Part shown: positions 1 through 5,119 of the stretch, one piece after another
Layout of the letters: each line of letters begins with the position of its first letter
How positions within the stretch are numbered: the stretch's first letter is position 1
Assembly: GCA_902783445.1 (NCBI GenBank)
Contig: CACZQX010000008.1
Location: 1 to 5,119, forward strand
DNA from: an uncultured Lachnospiraceae bacterium
GTDB lineage: Bacteria > Bacillota > Clostridia > Lachnospirales > Lachnospiraceae
Length of the DNA: 5,119 nucleotides
Reading direction: 5' to 3'
Made by a program: the position numbers and the translations under genes
Notes under the pieces: generated by a model
What the model was told of the DNA's origin: nothing
The model's input: only the letters and a program-made list of their open reading frames with translations
Databases searched by the model: none

Positions 1-689
1 AAAAGGGGATATCCCAAATCATCCAAGAGATGAATGTTTTTCATAAGCTCTAAGTTTTGCTCGTATGTTTTTGCAAAGCCAAAGCCCGGATCTATGCATA
101 TTTGCTCGTCTTTAATTTCGTAAGCTTTCGCAATTTCCACGCATTCCTTAAGATCTGAGCACACGTCCTCAAGATAGTTTACATAATCTATCTTTTCCCT
201 GTTATGCATAAGACAGACCGCAACGCCGGTGTCTGCCACAAGTTTGGCCATTTCAGGATTTTCCTTATAGTCTCCTAATCCTTCCGCACTATCAGAATTC
301 TTGGAACTTGTGGGGATCTGCTTCAAAAGCTTAAGCCCGCAAATATCATTAAGCATACCTGCGCCTGCTTTGATTGCGGCTTTAGCAACCGCAGGCTTGT
401 ATGTGTCGATTGAAATGGCGATATCAAACCTGTCGCGGATTTTTTCAATAACCGAACAAACTCGGTCGCTTTCTTCCTCGATACTTACGGGTATAAAACC
501 GGGTCTTGTGGATTCACCGCCTATATCAATAATATGGGCACCTTCCTTAATCATGCGCTCCGTATGTTTCAAAGCATCGTCGATTTTTAAATGCTCGCCT
601 CCGTCTGAAAATGAATCCGGCGTAACATTTAAAATGCCCATAATATATGTATTCTTTTTTAGATCAAAATGCTTGTTATTTATAAACAC
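1..689 (-). CDS. folP: Dihydropteroate synthase, partial (C-terminus lies beyond the left edge)
   Basis: Cytoplasmic folate enzyme that condenses 6-hydroxymethyl-dihydropterin diphosphate with p-aminobenzoate to give dihydropteroate; it is the sulfonamide target. The window holds 229 codons of a protein usually about 260-290 residues long. Visible family motifs in order are NVTPDSFSDGG (residues 21-31), GGESTRPG (57-64), the SIDT strand (93-96), LND (113-115), the MH pair (161-162) and DPGFGFAKT (200-208). The terminal SRK and RVHD motifs are outside the window. The start is GTG at 687-689, with AGAGGTAG at 697-704 as ribosome binding site. The only nearby ATG falls inside the conserved N-terminal strand (residue 17), so it is too late to be the start. 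Odd feature: about 23 extra residues (121-143) between the NDICGLK strand-loop and PEMAKL, where most family members have a short loop. The gene follows folE by 85 bases. Identification is very secure. Confidence 0.96.
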   Translation of the reverse strand, partial: MFINNKHFDLKKNTYIMGILNVTPDSFSDGGEHLKIDDALKHTERMIKEGAHIIDIGGESTRPGFIPVSIEEESDRVCSVIEKIRDRFDIAISIDTYKPAVAKAAIKAGAGMLNDICGLKLLKQIPTSSKNSDSAEGLGDYKENPEMAKLVADTGVAVCLMHNREKIDYVNYLEDVCSDLKECVEIAKAYEIKDEQICIDPGFGFAKTYEQNLELMKNIHLLDDLGYPL

Positions 690-696
690 TTTATCA

Positions 697-704
697 CTAC
701 CTCT
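697..704 (-). promoter_or_regulatory. Ribosome binding site that fixes the folP GTG start
   Basis: On the minus strand AGAGGTAG ends seven bases before the GTG at 689. Its AGAGG core lies about ten bases from that codon. No ATG or TTG is present between the upstream in-frame TAA and this GTG, so the site decides the start. Confidence 0.7.
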
Positions 705-710
705 TTGAGC

Positions 711-747
711 CTTAAATTTTCTGCTTAAATTTACGACATTTTATGTC
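711..747. repeat. Short repeats in the folE-folP gap
   Basis: The 85-base spacer between folE and folP contains CTTAAATTT twice (711-719 and 724-732, 13-base period), followed by the inverted repeat GACAT-TTT-ATGTC (735-747). No intrinsic terminator is visible here, so read-through from folE into folP is expected. A TTGACA hexamer on the minus strand (744-749) has no matching -10 box. The repeats are short and the region is A/T-rich, so they could be chance; a role as an operator or processing site is only a possibility. Confidence 0.3.
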
Positions 748-774
748 AACCTAAAGTGTTTCCTTAAAAAACTG

Positions 775-1338
775 CTATCTGCTTTGCATCATAAGATATG
801 TTTCTTTTCTAAGGTCTGAATTGTTTTCGAATTCGCCCAGGCATACCTTTGTAACGGTCTTTGCCCCCGGTTTTTCAACGCCACGCATTGTCATGCACAT
901 ATGCTCAGCCTCGATAACAACCATAACACCCTTTGTATTCAAATATTTCATAAGGGCATCGGCTATTTCATAATTAAGGCGTTCCTGAAGCTGAGGTTTT
1001 CTTGCATAAAGCTCAACGGTTCTTGCAAGCTTTGAAAGACCGACTACCTTACCGTTTGGAATGTAAGCAATATGGGCTTTTCCGTAAAATGGCAGAAAAT
1101 GATGCTCGCACATAGAATAGAACTGAATGTCCTTTTGCACAATGACATCAGTATCATGTGTCGTAGTGAATTCTTTGGATAAAATCTCTTTTGCATCTTT
1201 TCCAAGTCCCGAAAACAGCTCATTTGTGTACATCTTGGCAATTCTGTCAGGTGTCTCTAAAAGGCCCTCGCGGTTTGCATCCTCGCCTATGCCTTCGATT
1301 ATAAGCTTCATTCCTTCTTTAATCTTTTCGTAATCCAT
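775..1338 (-). CDS. folE: GTP cyclohydrolase I
   Basis: Homodecameric, zinc-dependent cytoplasmic enzyme converting GTP to 7,8-dihydroneopterin triphosphate, the first step of tetrahydrofolate synthesis. At 187 residues it is full length for the family. The zinc and catalytic residues are all present: C77, H79 and H80 in the [10 protein letters not shown] motif, and H146 and C148 in [10 protein letters not shown]. These match E. coli Cys110, His112, His113, His179 and Cys181 by motif alignment. GLSKLAR (100-106) and RKPQLQERL (113-121) are further family blocks, so this is the classical type IA enzyme rather than the FolE2 type. The ATG start is set by GGAGAGG at 1347-1353, which lies within the last codons of argS; only two bases separate the argS stop from this start, pointing to translational coupling. 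folP follows 85 bases later, continuing the pathway. Confidence 0.98.
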   Translation of the reverse strand: MDYEKIKEGMKLIIEGIGEDANREGLLETPDRIAKMYTNELFSGLGKDAKEILSKEFTTTHDTDVIVQKDIQFYSMCEHHFLPFYGKAHIAYIPNGKVVGLSKLARTVELYARKPQLQERLNYEIADALMKYLNTKGVMVVIEAEHMCMTMRGVEKPGAKTVTKVCLGEFENNSDLRKETYLMMQSR

Positions 1339-1340
1339 TT

Positions 1341-3104
1341 TTACATCCTCTCCGGCGCTTCAAAGCCGAGTAAATCTATCGATGTTTCAAGTATTGCCAC
1401 AACTTCTTTTAAAAGAGCGATGTAGCTTTTCTTCTTGCTTTCGTCTTCCTCCGCAAGGATTTTAACCTCATGATAGAAACGGTTAAATTCGTTTGCAAGG
1501 TCGTAAATATATGCACAAAGCTTGTGAGGCGCAAGTTCATTAACAACCGTTTCCAAAACGTCATTAAATCTTGCTGCCGCAAGCATAAGTGATTTCTGTG
1601 TTGCTTCGCCGTTAAAGCTTATCTCTTCCGCCTTAACTTCGCTGCCGTTAAAATACTTATCCAATATGGATTTGATTCTAACCATTGTATAAAGAATATA
1701 TGGACCCGTATTGCCCTCAAATGAAGCAAAACGTTCAATATCAAAAACATAATCTTTTGTTGCCTGATTTGAAAGGTCGCCGTATTTTAATGCCGAAAGT
1801 CCCACGATTCTTGCGGTATTTCGAGCTTCTTCCTCGCTTACGGTTCTGTTTTCCATTATCTTATCATAAACGGCATCGGTTATGATGCGGATAAGATCTT
1901 CAAGACGCATAACGCCGCCATCTCTTGTTTTAAAAGGCTTGCCGTCTTTACCATTCATTGTACCGAAGCCGATGTGACTGAACTTTGTCTCATCATTAAC
2001 TATACCCGCGATTTTAGCCGCACGGAAAACCTGAACAAAGTGAAGTTCCTGACGTTTATCCGTAATATAAACGTATTTTGCGGGTTGGAAATTTTCTTCT
2101 CTGTCGATTATGGTTGCAAGATCGCTGGTGGCGTAAAGTGCCGCACCATCTGTCTTTCTTACGATACATGGAGGAATCTCTCTTTTATCATCCTCTCTTG
2201 CAACATCTATAACCATTGCACCGTCGCTTTCATGGGCAATACCTCTTGCTATCATATCATCAACCATGCCCGGAATAATAGGCTGAACGTCGCTTTCGCC
2301 CTTCCAAAGGTCGAACTCAACATCAAGGTTTGAATAGTTTTTCTTAAGGTCGGCCACCGAAACCGCCATAATATGTTTCCAAATGGCTGTATACGGTGCA
2401 TAACCGCTTTGAAGCTTGAATGTGGCATCGTGGGCTTTTTGCATGAAGTCTTCGTCAACCTTTGACTTTTTGCTTGCCGCAGGATAAATATCTTCAAGCT
2501 CAGTTATATCAAAAGGCGCTTCCTTTGGATATTCGCCTTTGAAATTCTCATCAAAGTAAGGAAGGTCCGGCTTTCTTTCCTCAAGCTCAGCAATAACAAG
2601 ACCCATCTGCAAGCCCCAATCGCCTAAATGCACATCGCCGATGGCATCATAGCCCGCAAATTTGCAAATACGCTTAATGCTTTCACCGATGATTGCGGAA
2701 CGAAGATGACCTACATGGAGTGGTTTTGCAACGTTTGCTCCGCCGTAATCCACAATAAGTTTTTCGCCCTTTGCGCATTTTTCGAAGCCGTGGTCCGCAT
2801 CCTTCGCCATTTGGTTAACATAATCAGCAAGTGCATCCGCATTTACATTAATGTTAATAAAGCCCGGATTTACCGCTTCCACGCTGTCAAAGTATTTACT
2901 TGTTTTTACTTTCTCCACAACTTCGCCTGCGATTTTAATAGGCGCACATTTGTACTCTTTTGCGGCAGCCATTGCGCCGTTACACTGATATTCGCACAAA
3001 TCCGGACGATTCGAGACGGAAACACGAGCGTATTTCTTGTCATATCCGCAAGATTCAAAAGCCTTTTCTATTTCTTCGCAAAGTATGTCGATATACTTTT
3101 TCAT
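1341..3104 (-). CDS. argS: Arginine--tRNA ligase (arginyl-tRNA synthetase)
   Basis: Class Ia aminoacyl-tRNA synthetase that charges tRNA-Arg with arginine in the cytoplasm. At 587 residues it is near the usual bacterial length (E. coli 577). Order of domains: the ArgRS-specific N-terminal domain (about 1-90), the Rossmann catalytic core from about 115 with the HIGH-type motif HVGH (130-133) in the block [15 protein letters not shown], and the C-terminal DALR anticodon-binding helical domain from about 455, beginning around [17 protein letters not shown] (465-481). The canonical KMSKS is replaced by [10 protein letters not shown] (388-397), the same form as in E. coli-type ArgRS, so this is a normal variant and not a defect. 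The start is supported by AGGAAGG at 3114-3120, nine bases upstream and overlapping the stop of the preceding gene. It sits between the UAP1-like gene (14-base gap) and folE (2-base gap). No T-box leader is present in this window. Confidence 0.98.
   Translation of the reverse strand: MKKYIDILCEEIEKAFESCGYDKKYARVSVSNRPDLCEYQCNGAMAAAKEYKCAPIKIAGEVVEKVKTSKYFDSVEAVNPGFININVNADALADYVNQMAKDADHGFEKCAKGEKLIVDYGGANVAKPLHVGHLRSAIIGESIKRICKFAGYDAIGDVHLGDWGLQMGLVIAELEERKPDLPYFDENFKGEYPKEAPFDITELEDIYPAASKKSKVDEDFMQKAHDATFKLQSGYAPYTAIWKHIMAVSVADLKKNYSNLDVEFDLWKGESDVQPIIPGMVDDMIARGIAHESDGAMVIDVAREDDKREIPPCIVRKTDGAALYATSDLATIIDREENFQPAKYVYITDKRQELHFVQVFRAAKIAGIVNDETKFSHIGFGTMNGKDGKPFKTRDGGVMRLEDLIRIITDAVYDKIMENRTVSEEEARNTARIVGLSALKYGDLSNQATKDYVFDIERFASFEGNTGPYILYTMVRIKSILDKYFNGSEVKAEEISFNGEATQKSLMLAAARFNDVLETVVNELAPHKLCAYIYDLANEFNRFYHEVKILAEEDESKKKSYIALLKEVVAILETSIDLLGFEAPERM
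1347..1353 (-). promoter_or_regulatory. folE ribosome binding site embedded in the end of argS
   Basis: GGAGAGG on the minus strand encodes part of the last residues of ArgRS (Pro-Glu-Arg) and lies eight bases before the folE ATG. Ribosomes finishing argS therefore cover the folE initiation region, which favours coupled translation. Confidence 0.75.
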
Positions 3105-3113
3105 TAATACTGT

Positions 3114-3120
3114 CCTTCCT
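3114..3120 (-). promoter_or_regulatory. argS ribosome binding site overlapping the upstream stop codon
   Basis: AGGAAGG on the minus strand begins within the TAG stop (3119-3121) of the pyrophosphorylase gene and lies nine bases before the argS ATG. The overlap suggests the two genes share one mRNA. Confidence 0.75.
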
Positions 3121-4348
3121 ATAAAACTACTCCGTTTTCTTCCAAAAGCGCTGTTGCACTTACGATTGAATCAACACCTTCTTTGTTTTTAATAGGTGCG
3201 AATTCTTTATTTCTGATAACTTCGTAAACCATGCAGTTATCAAGCATTTCTATCATATCAAGCACCAAAAGCTCGAATTTGTAACCGTTTGGTTTTTCAG
3301 GTTTGTGGTAAACACCTTCCTTATCCATGTAAGGAATTTTCTTTTCAACAACATGAAGAGGCATGTCTTTATTTACGATTTCCACAAGTTCTTTAACTCT
3401 GAAAAGGTAGTTTAAGATAACACCGTAGTTGTATGCATATTCACCGTTGGCATCTTTCTCGTCACGCATTTCTTTTGTAAGTTCGTAGTATTCAACGATT
3501 GACGGACGACCGTTTCTAAGGCACATTACGCCAACCTTTTCATCCGGATACGCTTTTTTGATAACCTTTGCACCGGATACGAAGCCTGACTTAAGTGTAG
3601 CACCGATAAATGCAGGGTCTCCCATACGCTGAAGCACGTTATCAACCGCAAATACGTTAAGCCATTCAACTTTCTTTGCAAGAGCCGTGTCGAAACATGG
3701 GCTGTTGTAAAGAGACTTAAACCAACCACCGTTGCCGTTTGGTGAAAGAGAAATGCAGTCCTTTGCTTCCATGTAAACTTTTCCTTCGTAATCTACGGAA
3801 GGAGCCATTTCCTGGATGAAAAATGCCACAAAGTTTTCGTCATATCCAAAGAAGTTGTGTTCTCTGAAAAACTTCACCGTTGCCGCATTGTTTTTCTCGC
3901 TTGTCATTATAAAAAGCGGAATGTAGCAACCGCATTTATTTACAACTTCCATAAGGTTATTTATCAAGCATTCGAAAATGTAAAGTTCGTGTGTTTTACC
4001 GATGTTTAATGTTCCTTTAGGTCCGTCAAATCCAAGACGCGTGCCCTGTCCGCCTGCAAGAAGCACAAGACCAACCTTGCCTTCTTTTAAAGCTTCGATA
4101 CCGATTTTTTCAAGTTCTGCTCTCTGTTTGTCGATTTCTTCGGCTTTCATAACATCCATCGGTTCAAATTTATCATTGCCCGCTTCGTCTTTTTCAAGGC
4201 GAATCACGCTAAAATCCGTTGCTTCTATTTGATTTAAGAGCTTAGCTTTTCCCGCTTCATCCAATTCATCATAATAATCAAGCAAATGGGCCTGACCTAT
4301 TTTTTCTAATTTTTGTTTTGCTTCTGCTAAATTCAATTTTTTTACCAT
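3119..4348 (-). CDS. UAP1-like UDP-N-acetylhexosamine (or UDP-glucose) pyrophosphorylase, UDPGP family
   Basis: Nucleotidyltransferase expected to join UTP with a sugar 1-phosphate to give a UDP-sugar for envelope or polysaccharide synthesis. It has 409 residues from the ATG at 4348. Family blocks: LAGGQGTRLGFDGPKG (97-112, nucleotide-binding loop), PNGNGG (203-208), VDNVLQRMGDPAFIG (235-249), VEYYEL (285-290), KKIPYMDKEG (336-345), KPNGYKFE (352-359) and EFAPIKN (382-388). The set and order match eukaryotic UAP1 (human has KKIPYVD, KPDKPNGIKMEK, EFSPLKN) more than GalU, GlmU or plant-type UGPase, so N-acetylglucosamine 1-phosphate is the favoured substrate; glucose 1-phosphate is not excluded. 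The reading frame stays open to 4501, but that extension would contain the promoter. Start choice is uncertain: the ATG has no spaced ribosome binding site, whereas a TTG at 4336 lies eight bases after AGGATGG and would give 405 residues. First gene of the argS-folE operon. Confidence 0.9.
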   Translation of the reverse strand: MVKKLNLAEAKQKLEKIGQAHLLDYYDELDEAGKAKLLNQIEATDFSVIRLEKDEAGNDKFEPMDVMKAEEIDKQRAELEKIGIEALKEGKVGLVLLAGGQGTRLGFDGPKGTLNIGKTHELYIFECLINNLMEVVNKCGCYIPLFIMTSEKNNAATVKFFREHNFFGYDENFVAFFIQEMAPSVDYEGKVYMEAKDCISLSPNGNGGWFKSLYNSPCFDTALAKKVEWLNVFAVDNVLQRMGDPAFIGATLKSGFVSGAKVIKKAYPDEKVGVMCLRNGRPSIVEYYELTKEMRDEKDANGEYAYNYGVILNYLFRVKELVEIVNKDMPLHVVEKKIPYMDKEGVYHKPEKPNGYKFELLVLDMIEMLDNCMVYEVIRNKEFAPIKNKEGVDSIVSATALLEENGVVL

Positions 4349-4375
4349 CCTACTATTTATTATTTTCCGTCCTTT
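4345..4375 (-). promoter_or_regulatory. Candidate ribosome binding sites deciding the pyrophosphorylase start
   Basis: Two purine-rich sites lie on the minus strand. AGGATGG (4345-4351) contains the ATG itself and is spaced eight bases before an in-frame TTG at 4334-4336. AAAGGACGG (4367-4375) is 18 bases before the ATG, too far for normal initiation. On spacing alone TTG initiation is the better fit; ATG is kept as the annotated start by convention. Confidence 0.5.
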
Positions 4376-4381
4376 TTTTTG

Positions 4382-4422
4382 TTTTTGGTGCATTCTAATA
4401 TTGACTCGTTGCGCACCAAAAA
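4382..4422 (-). promoter_or_regulatory. Inverted repeat in the leader of the pyrophosphorylase-argS-folE transcript
   Basis: A perfect 10-base inverted repeat, TTTTTGGTGC (4382-4391) and GCACCAAAAA (4413-4422), is separated by 21 bases. It lies between the predicted transcription start (near 4445) and the translation start. In the mRNA it could fold into a 10-pair stem ending just before the AAAGGACGG segment; in DNA it could be a two-half-site operator. The pairing has five A-T and five mainly G-C pairs. The long loop and absence of a following U-run argue against a simple terminator. Function is unknown. Confidence 0.5.
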
Positions 4423-4451
4423 AATCACTGTTTTTCGCCAGCGTTAATAAC

Positions 4452-4479
4452 ATTATACTAGATATTTTTATGAAAACAA
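4452..4479 (-). promoter_or_regulatory. Sigma-A-type promoter for the pyrophosphorylase-argS-folE operon
   Basis: On the minus strand TTGTTT (4474-4479) is followed after 16 bases by a perfect TATAAT (4452-4457). The transcript would start near 4445, giving a leader of roughly 97 bases to the ATG. No other good promoter was seen before argS or folE. Confidence 0.65.
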
Positions 4480-4505
4480 GCACTTTTAGGAAAACACGCA
4501 CTTTT
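4472..4505. repeat. Pair of 16-base direct repeats between the divergent promoters
   Basis: GAAAACAAGCACTTTT (4472-4487) and GAAAACACGCACTTTT (4490-4505) match at 15 of 16 positions and have an 18-base period. The first copy covers the -35 box of the leftward promoter; the second ends five bases before the -35 box of the rightward promoter. The position suits an operator pair for a regulator acting on one or both genes. No regulator gene is visible in the window. Confidence 0.55.
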
Positions 4506-4509
4506 TTTG

Positions 4510-4538
4510 TTGACGTAGGCTATTCCATCTGTTATGCT
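4510..4538 (+). promoter_or_regulatory. Extended -10 promoter for the DUF1292 gene
   Basis: TTGACG (4510-4515), a 17-base spacer and TATGCT (4533-4538) make a good sigma-A promoter. TG at 4530-4531, one base before the hexamer, adds an extended -10 element. Transcription would start near 4545, leaving a leader of about 73 bases. Confidence 0.65.
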
Positions 4539-4581
4539 TTTTTTGGTATTTTGGTTTGGTTTATATTAATTTATCGACATT

Positions 4582-4596
4582 GCTGTATTAAACAGC
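4582..4596 (+). promoter_or_regulatory. Small inverted repeat in the DUF1292 leader
   Basis: GCTGT-ATTAA-ACAGC is a perfect 5-base inverted repeat with a five-base loop, lying nine bases before the AAGGAG ribosome binding site (4606-4611). It could form a weak leader hairpin or a 15-base operator. It is short enough to be chance. Confidence 0.35.
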
Positions 4597-4617
4597 GCAA
4601 ATTATAAGGAGACTATT

Positions 4618-4944
4618 ATGGCAGATAATAATAACGAAAACATTGATGAATACGACTTCAACGAGTCTATTATTCTTTCACTTGATGACGGCAGCGAGCT
4701 TCCATGCATAATCGTTTCGATCTTTGAAGTAGAAGGTCAAGATTACATCGCACTTTTACCTCAGGAAGGTCCGGAATACGAAGAAGGAGAAGTTTTCCTT
4801 TATCGTTATGCCGAAAAAGACGGCGAGCCGGAGCTTGGCAATATCGAAAACGATGAAGAGTTCGAGAAAGTTTCGGAGAAATTCGACGAAATCCTTGACT
4901 CAATGGAATACGACGAAATCGTAGACGGCGAAGAAATCGAATAA
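4618..4944 (+). CDS. DUF1292 domain protein (YrzB-like), small acidic protein
   Basis: Predicted 108-residue cytoplasmic protein of the DUF1292 family, which is widespread in Firmicutes and has no established biochemical function. The family pattern is visible: a beta-rich start IILSLDDGSELPCIIVSIFEVEGQDYIALLP split by short turns (about residues 18-48), an acidic linker, VFLYRY (59-64), then the C-terminal acidic helix around ENDEEFEKVSEKFDEIL (77-93). By count 37 residues are Asp or Glu and only four are Lys or Arg, so it is extremely acidic. There is no signal peptide or membrane segment. AAGGAG (4606-4611) lies six bases before the ATG. It is divergent from the argS operon, has its own promoter, and is followed at once by a terminator, so it is probably monocistronic. 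In Bacillus the relative yrzB sits beside yrrK (a RuvX-type gene); that context is not present here. Confidence 0.9.
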   Translation: MADNNNENIDEYDFNESIILSLDDGSELPCIIVSIFEVEGQDYIALLPQEGPEYEEGEVFLYRYAEKDGEPELGNIENDEEFEKVSEKFDEILDSMEYDEIVDGEEIE

Positions 4945-4959
4945 AACAATTGCCTATGG

Positions 4960-4991
4960 GGCGGCACTTTATATAGGTGCCGCCTTTTTTT
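4960..4991 (+). terminator. Rho-independent terminator of the DUF1292 gene
   Basis: GGCGGCAC (4960-4967) and GTGCCGCC (4977-4984) form a perfect eight-pair G/C-rich stem around a nine-base loop, followed by seven T residues (4985-4991). It begins 15 bases after the stop codon. The other strand has no U-run after the stem, so it acts rightward only. Confidence 0.93.
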
Positions 4992-5033
4992 GTTTGAAAA
5001 TGCAGGCCTACTACAAAAGCAAATAGTCTTGTT

Positions 5034-5111
5034 TTAATTACACGCTTCGTTTTCTATTCGTTGCGCTCGTTTATTCGCCGACAACCGCTTAAACTCGCTT
5101 CGCTCAAACAT
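5034..5111 (-). other. Possible C-terminal tail or 25-codon reading frame of a minus-strand gene; may be noncoding
   Basis: On the minus strand a frame enters from the right edge without a stop and ends at TAA 5034-5036. From the ATG at 5109-5111 it reads MFERSEFKRLSANKRAQRIE followed by NEACN. AGGAG lies at the window edge three bases before this ATG, closer than is usual. The peptide is rich in Arg, Lys and Glu because it is encoded by the CGAAGCGAG-type repeat, and it resembles no domain I know. It could be the end of a longer gene beyond the window, or simply repeat sequence read in an open frame. Confidence 0.25.
5041..5105. repeat. Cluster of degenerate CTCGCTTCGCTC-type repeats
   Basis: Three related segments occur on the plus strand: CACGCTTCGTTTT (5041-5053), TTCGTTGCGCTCG (5057-5069) and CTCGCTTCGCTC (5094-5105). 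The last is a mirror repeat that reads the same from either end of one strand. All share a CGY-TYCGY core. The cluster lies just after the DUF1292 terminator, where a dispersed intergenic repeat or the end of a convergent gene would be expected. The stretch 4992-5040 shows no feature. Confidence 0.45.
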
Positions 5112-5119
5112 AAGCTCCT

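Noticed and set aside
271..280. AGGAGACTAT-like ten-mer in the FolP insertion shared with the DUF1292 ribosome binding site region
   Set aside because: A ten-base match between a coding insertion and a purine-rich initiation site in a 5 kb window is weak, with no further similarity on either side.
388..397. Missing KMSKS motif in ArgRS (residue positions) as a sign of an inactive or paralogous enzyme
   Set aside because: Many ArgRS enzymes, including that of E. coli, carry GKPFKTR-GG at this place; HVGH and all other blocks are intact.
301..708. 135-codon plus-strand frame opposite folP
   Set aside because: folP is unmistakable on the minus strand across this stretch; the plus-strand translation shows no known motif and no ribosome binding site.
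721..749. TTGACA on the minus strand as a promoter for folP
   Set aside because: No hexamer resembling TATAAT occurs 16-18 bases downstream; the bases there read TAAGCA or AAGCAG.
2628..3107. Long open frame on the plus strand opposite the 5' half of argS (159 codons), and a similar 119-codon one at 1974-2333
   Set aside because: Both are antisense to a clearly conserved gene, have Cys/Phe-rich unlikely composition and no initiation signals; they are shadows of argS codon use.
3105..4445. T-box riboswitch controlling argS
   Set aside because: argS is an internal gene with a 14-base gap upstream, and the operon leader of roughly 97 bases is too short and lacks a T-box sequence or terminator pair.
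4349..4501. A 51-codon upstream extension of the pyrophosphorylase frame beginning at an ATG at 4501
   Set aside because: It would contain the TATAAT/TTGTTT promoter and the 10-base inverted repeat, has no ribosome binding site, and has no counterpart in UAP1-like proteins.
4541..4562. Three TTTGGT copies in the DUF1292 leader
   Set aside because: Short T-rich low-complexity sequence with irregular spacing; not distinguishable from chance.
4960..4991. The terminator as a bidirectional terminator for a minus-strand gene ending near 5034
   Set aside because: On the minus strand the stem is followed by CCATAGGC and no U-run, so only rightward termination is supported.

Overview
The window reads as chromosomal DNA from a moderately AT-rich, low-GC Gram-positive bacterium, most likely a clostridial anaerobe of the Lachnospiraceae type. 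The grounds are strong AGGAGG-like ribosome binding sites, A/T-rich codon use with GTG (and possibly TTG) starts, a DUF1292 (YrzB-like) gene typical of Firmicutes, and a bacterial eukaryote-like UDPGP-family enzyme. The taxonomic call is inference from gene content; there is no rRNA or other marker here.

Layout. Four genes lie head to tail on the minus strand: a UAP1-like UDP-sugar pyrophosphorylase (3119-4348), arginyl-tRNA synthetase argS (1341-3104), GTP cyclohydrolase I folE (775-1338), and a dihydropteroate synthase folP that runs off the left edge (1-689). The first three are packed tightly (gaps of 14 and 2 bases). The argS ribosome binding site overlaps the stop of the gene before it, and the folE site lies inside the last codons of argS, so they look like one translationally linked operon. 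folP follows after 85 bases with no visible terminator. folE and folP supply two steps of folate synthesis: formation of the dihydroneopterin triphosphate precursor, and condensation of the pterin with p-aminobenzoate.

The 269-base divergent region 4349-4617 holds the control signals. There is a sigma-A-type promoter firing left into the operon and another, with an extended -10, firing right into a small acidic DUF1292 protein (4618-4944). Between the two promoters lie two 16-base direct repeats, and each transcript leader contains an inverted repeat. The DUF1292 gene is monocistronic and ends in a strong intrinsic terminator. The last ~80 bases contain degenerate CGAAGCGAG-type repeats that may be a noncoding dispersed repeat or the C-terminal tail of a minus-strand gene beyond the right edge.

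I see no phage, insertion sequence, CRISPR, tRNA or rRNA, and no convincing undescribed multi-gene system. The most interesting points are the eukaryote-like pyrophosphorylase and its start codon, the direct repeats between the divergent promoters, the insertion in FolP, and the repeat cluster at the right end.
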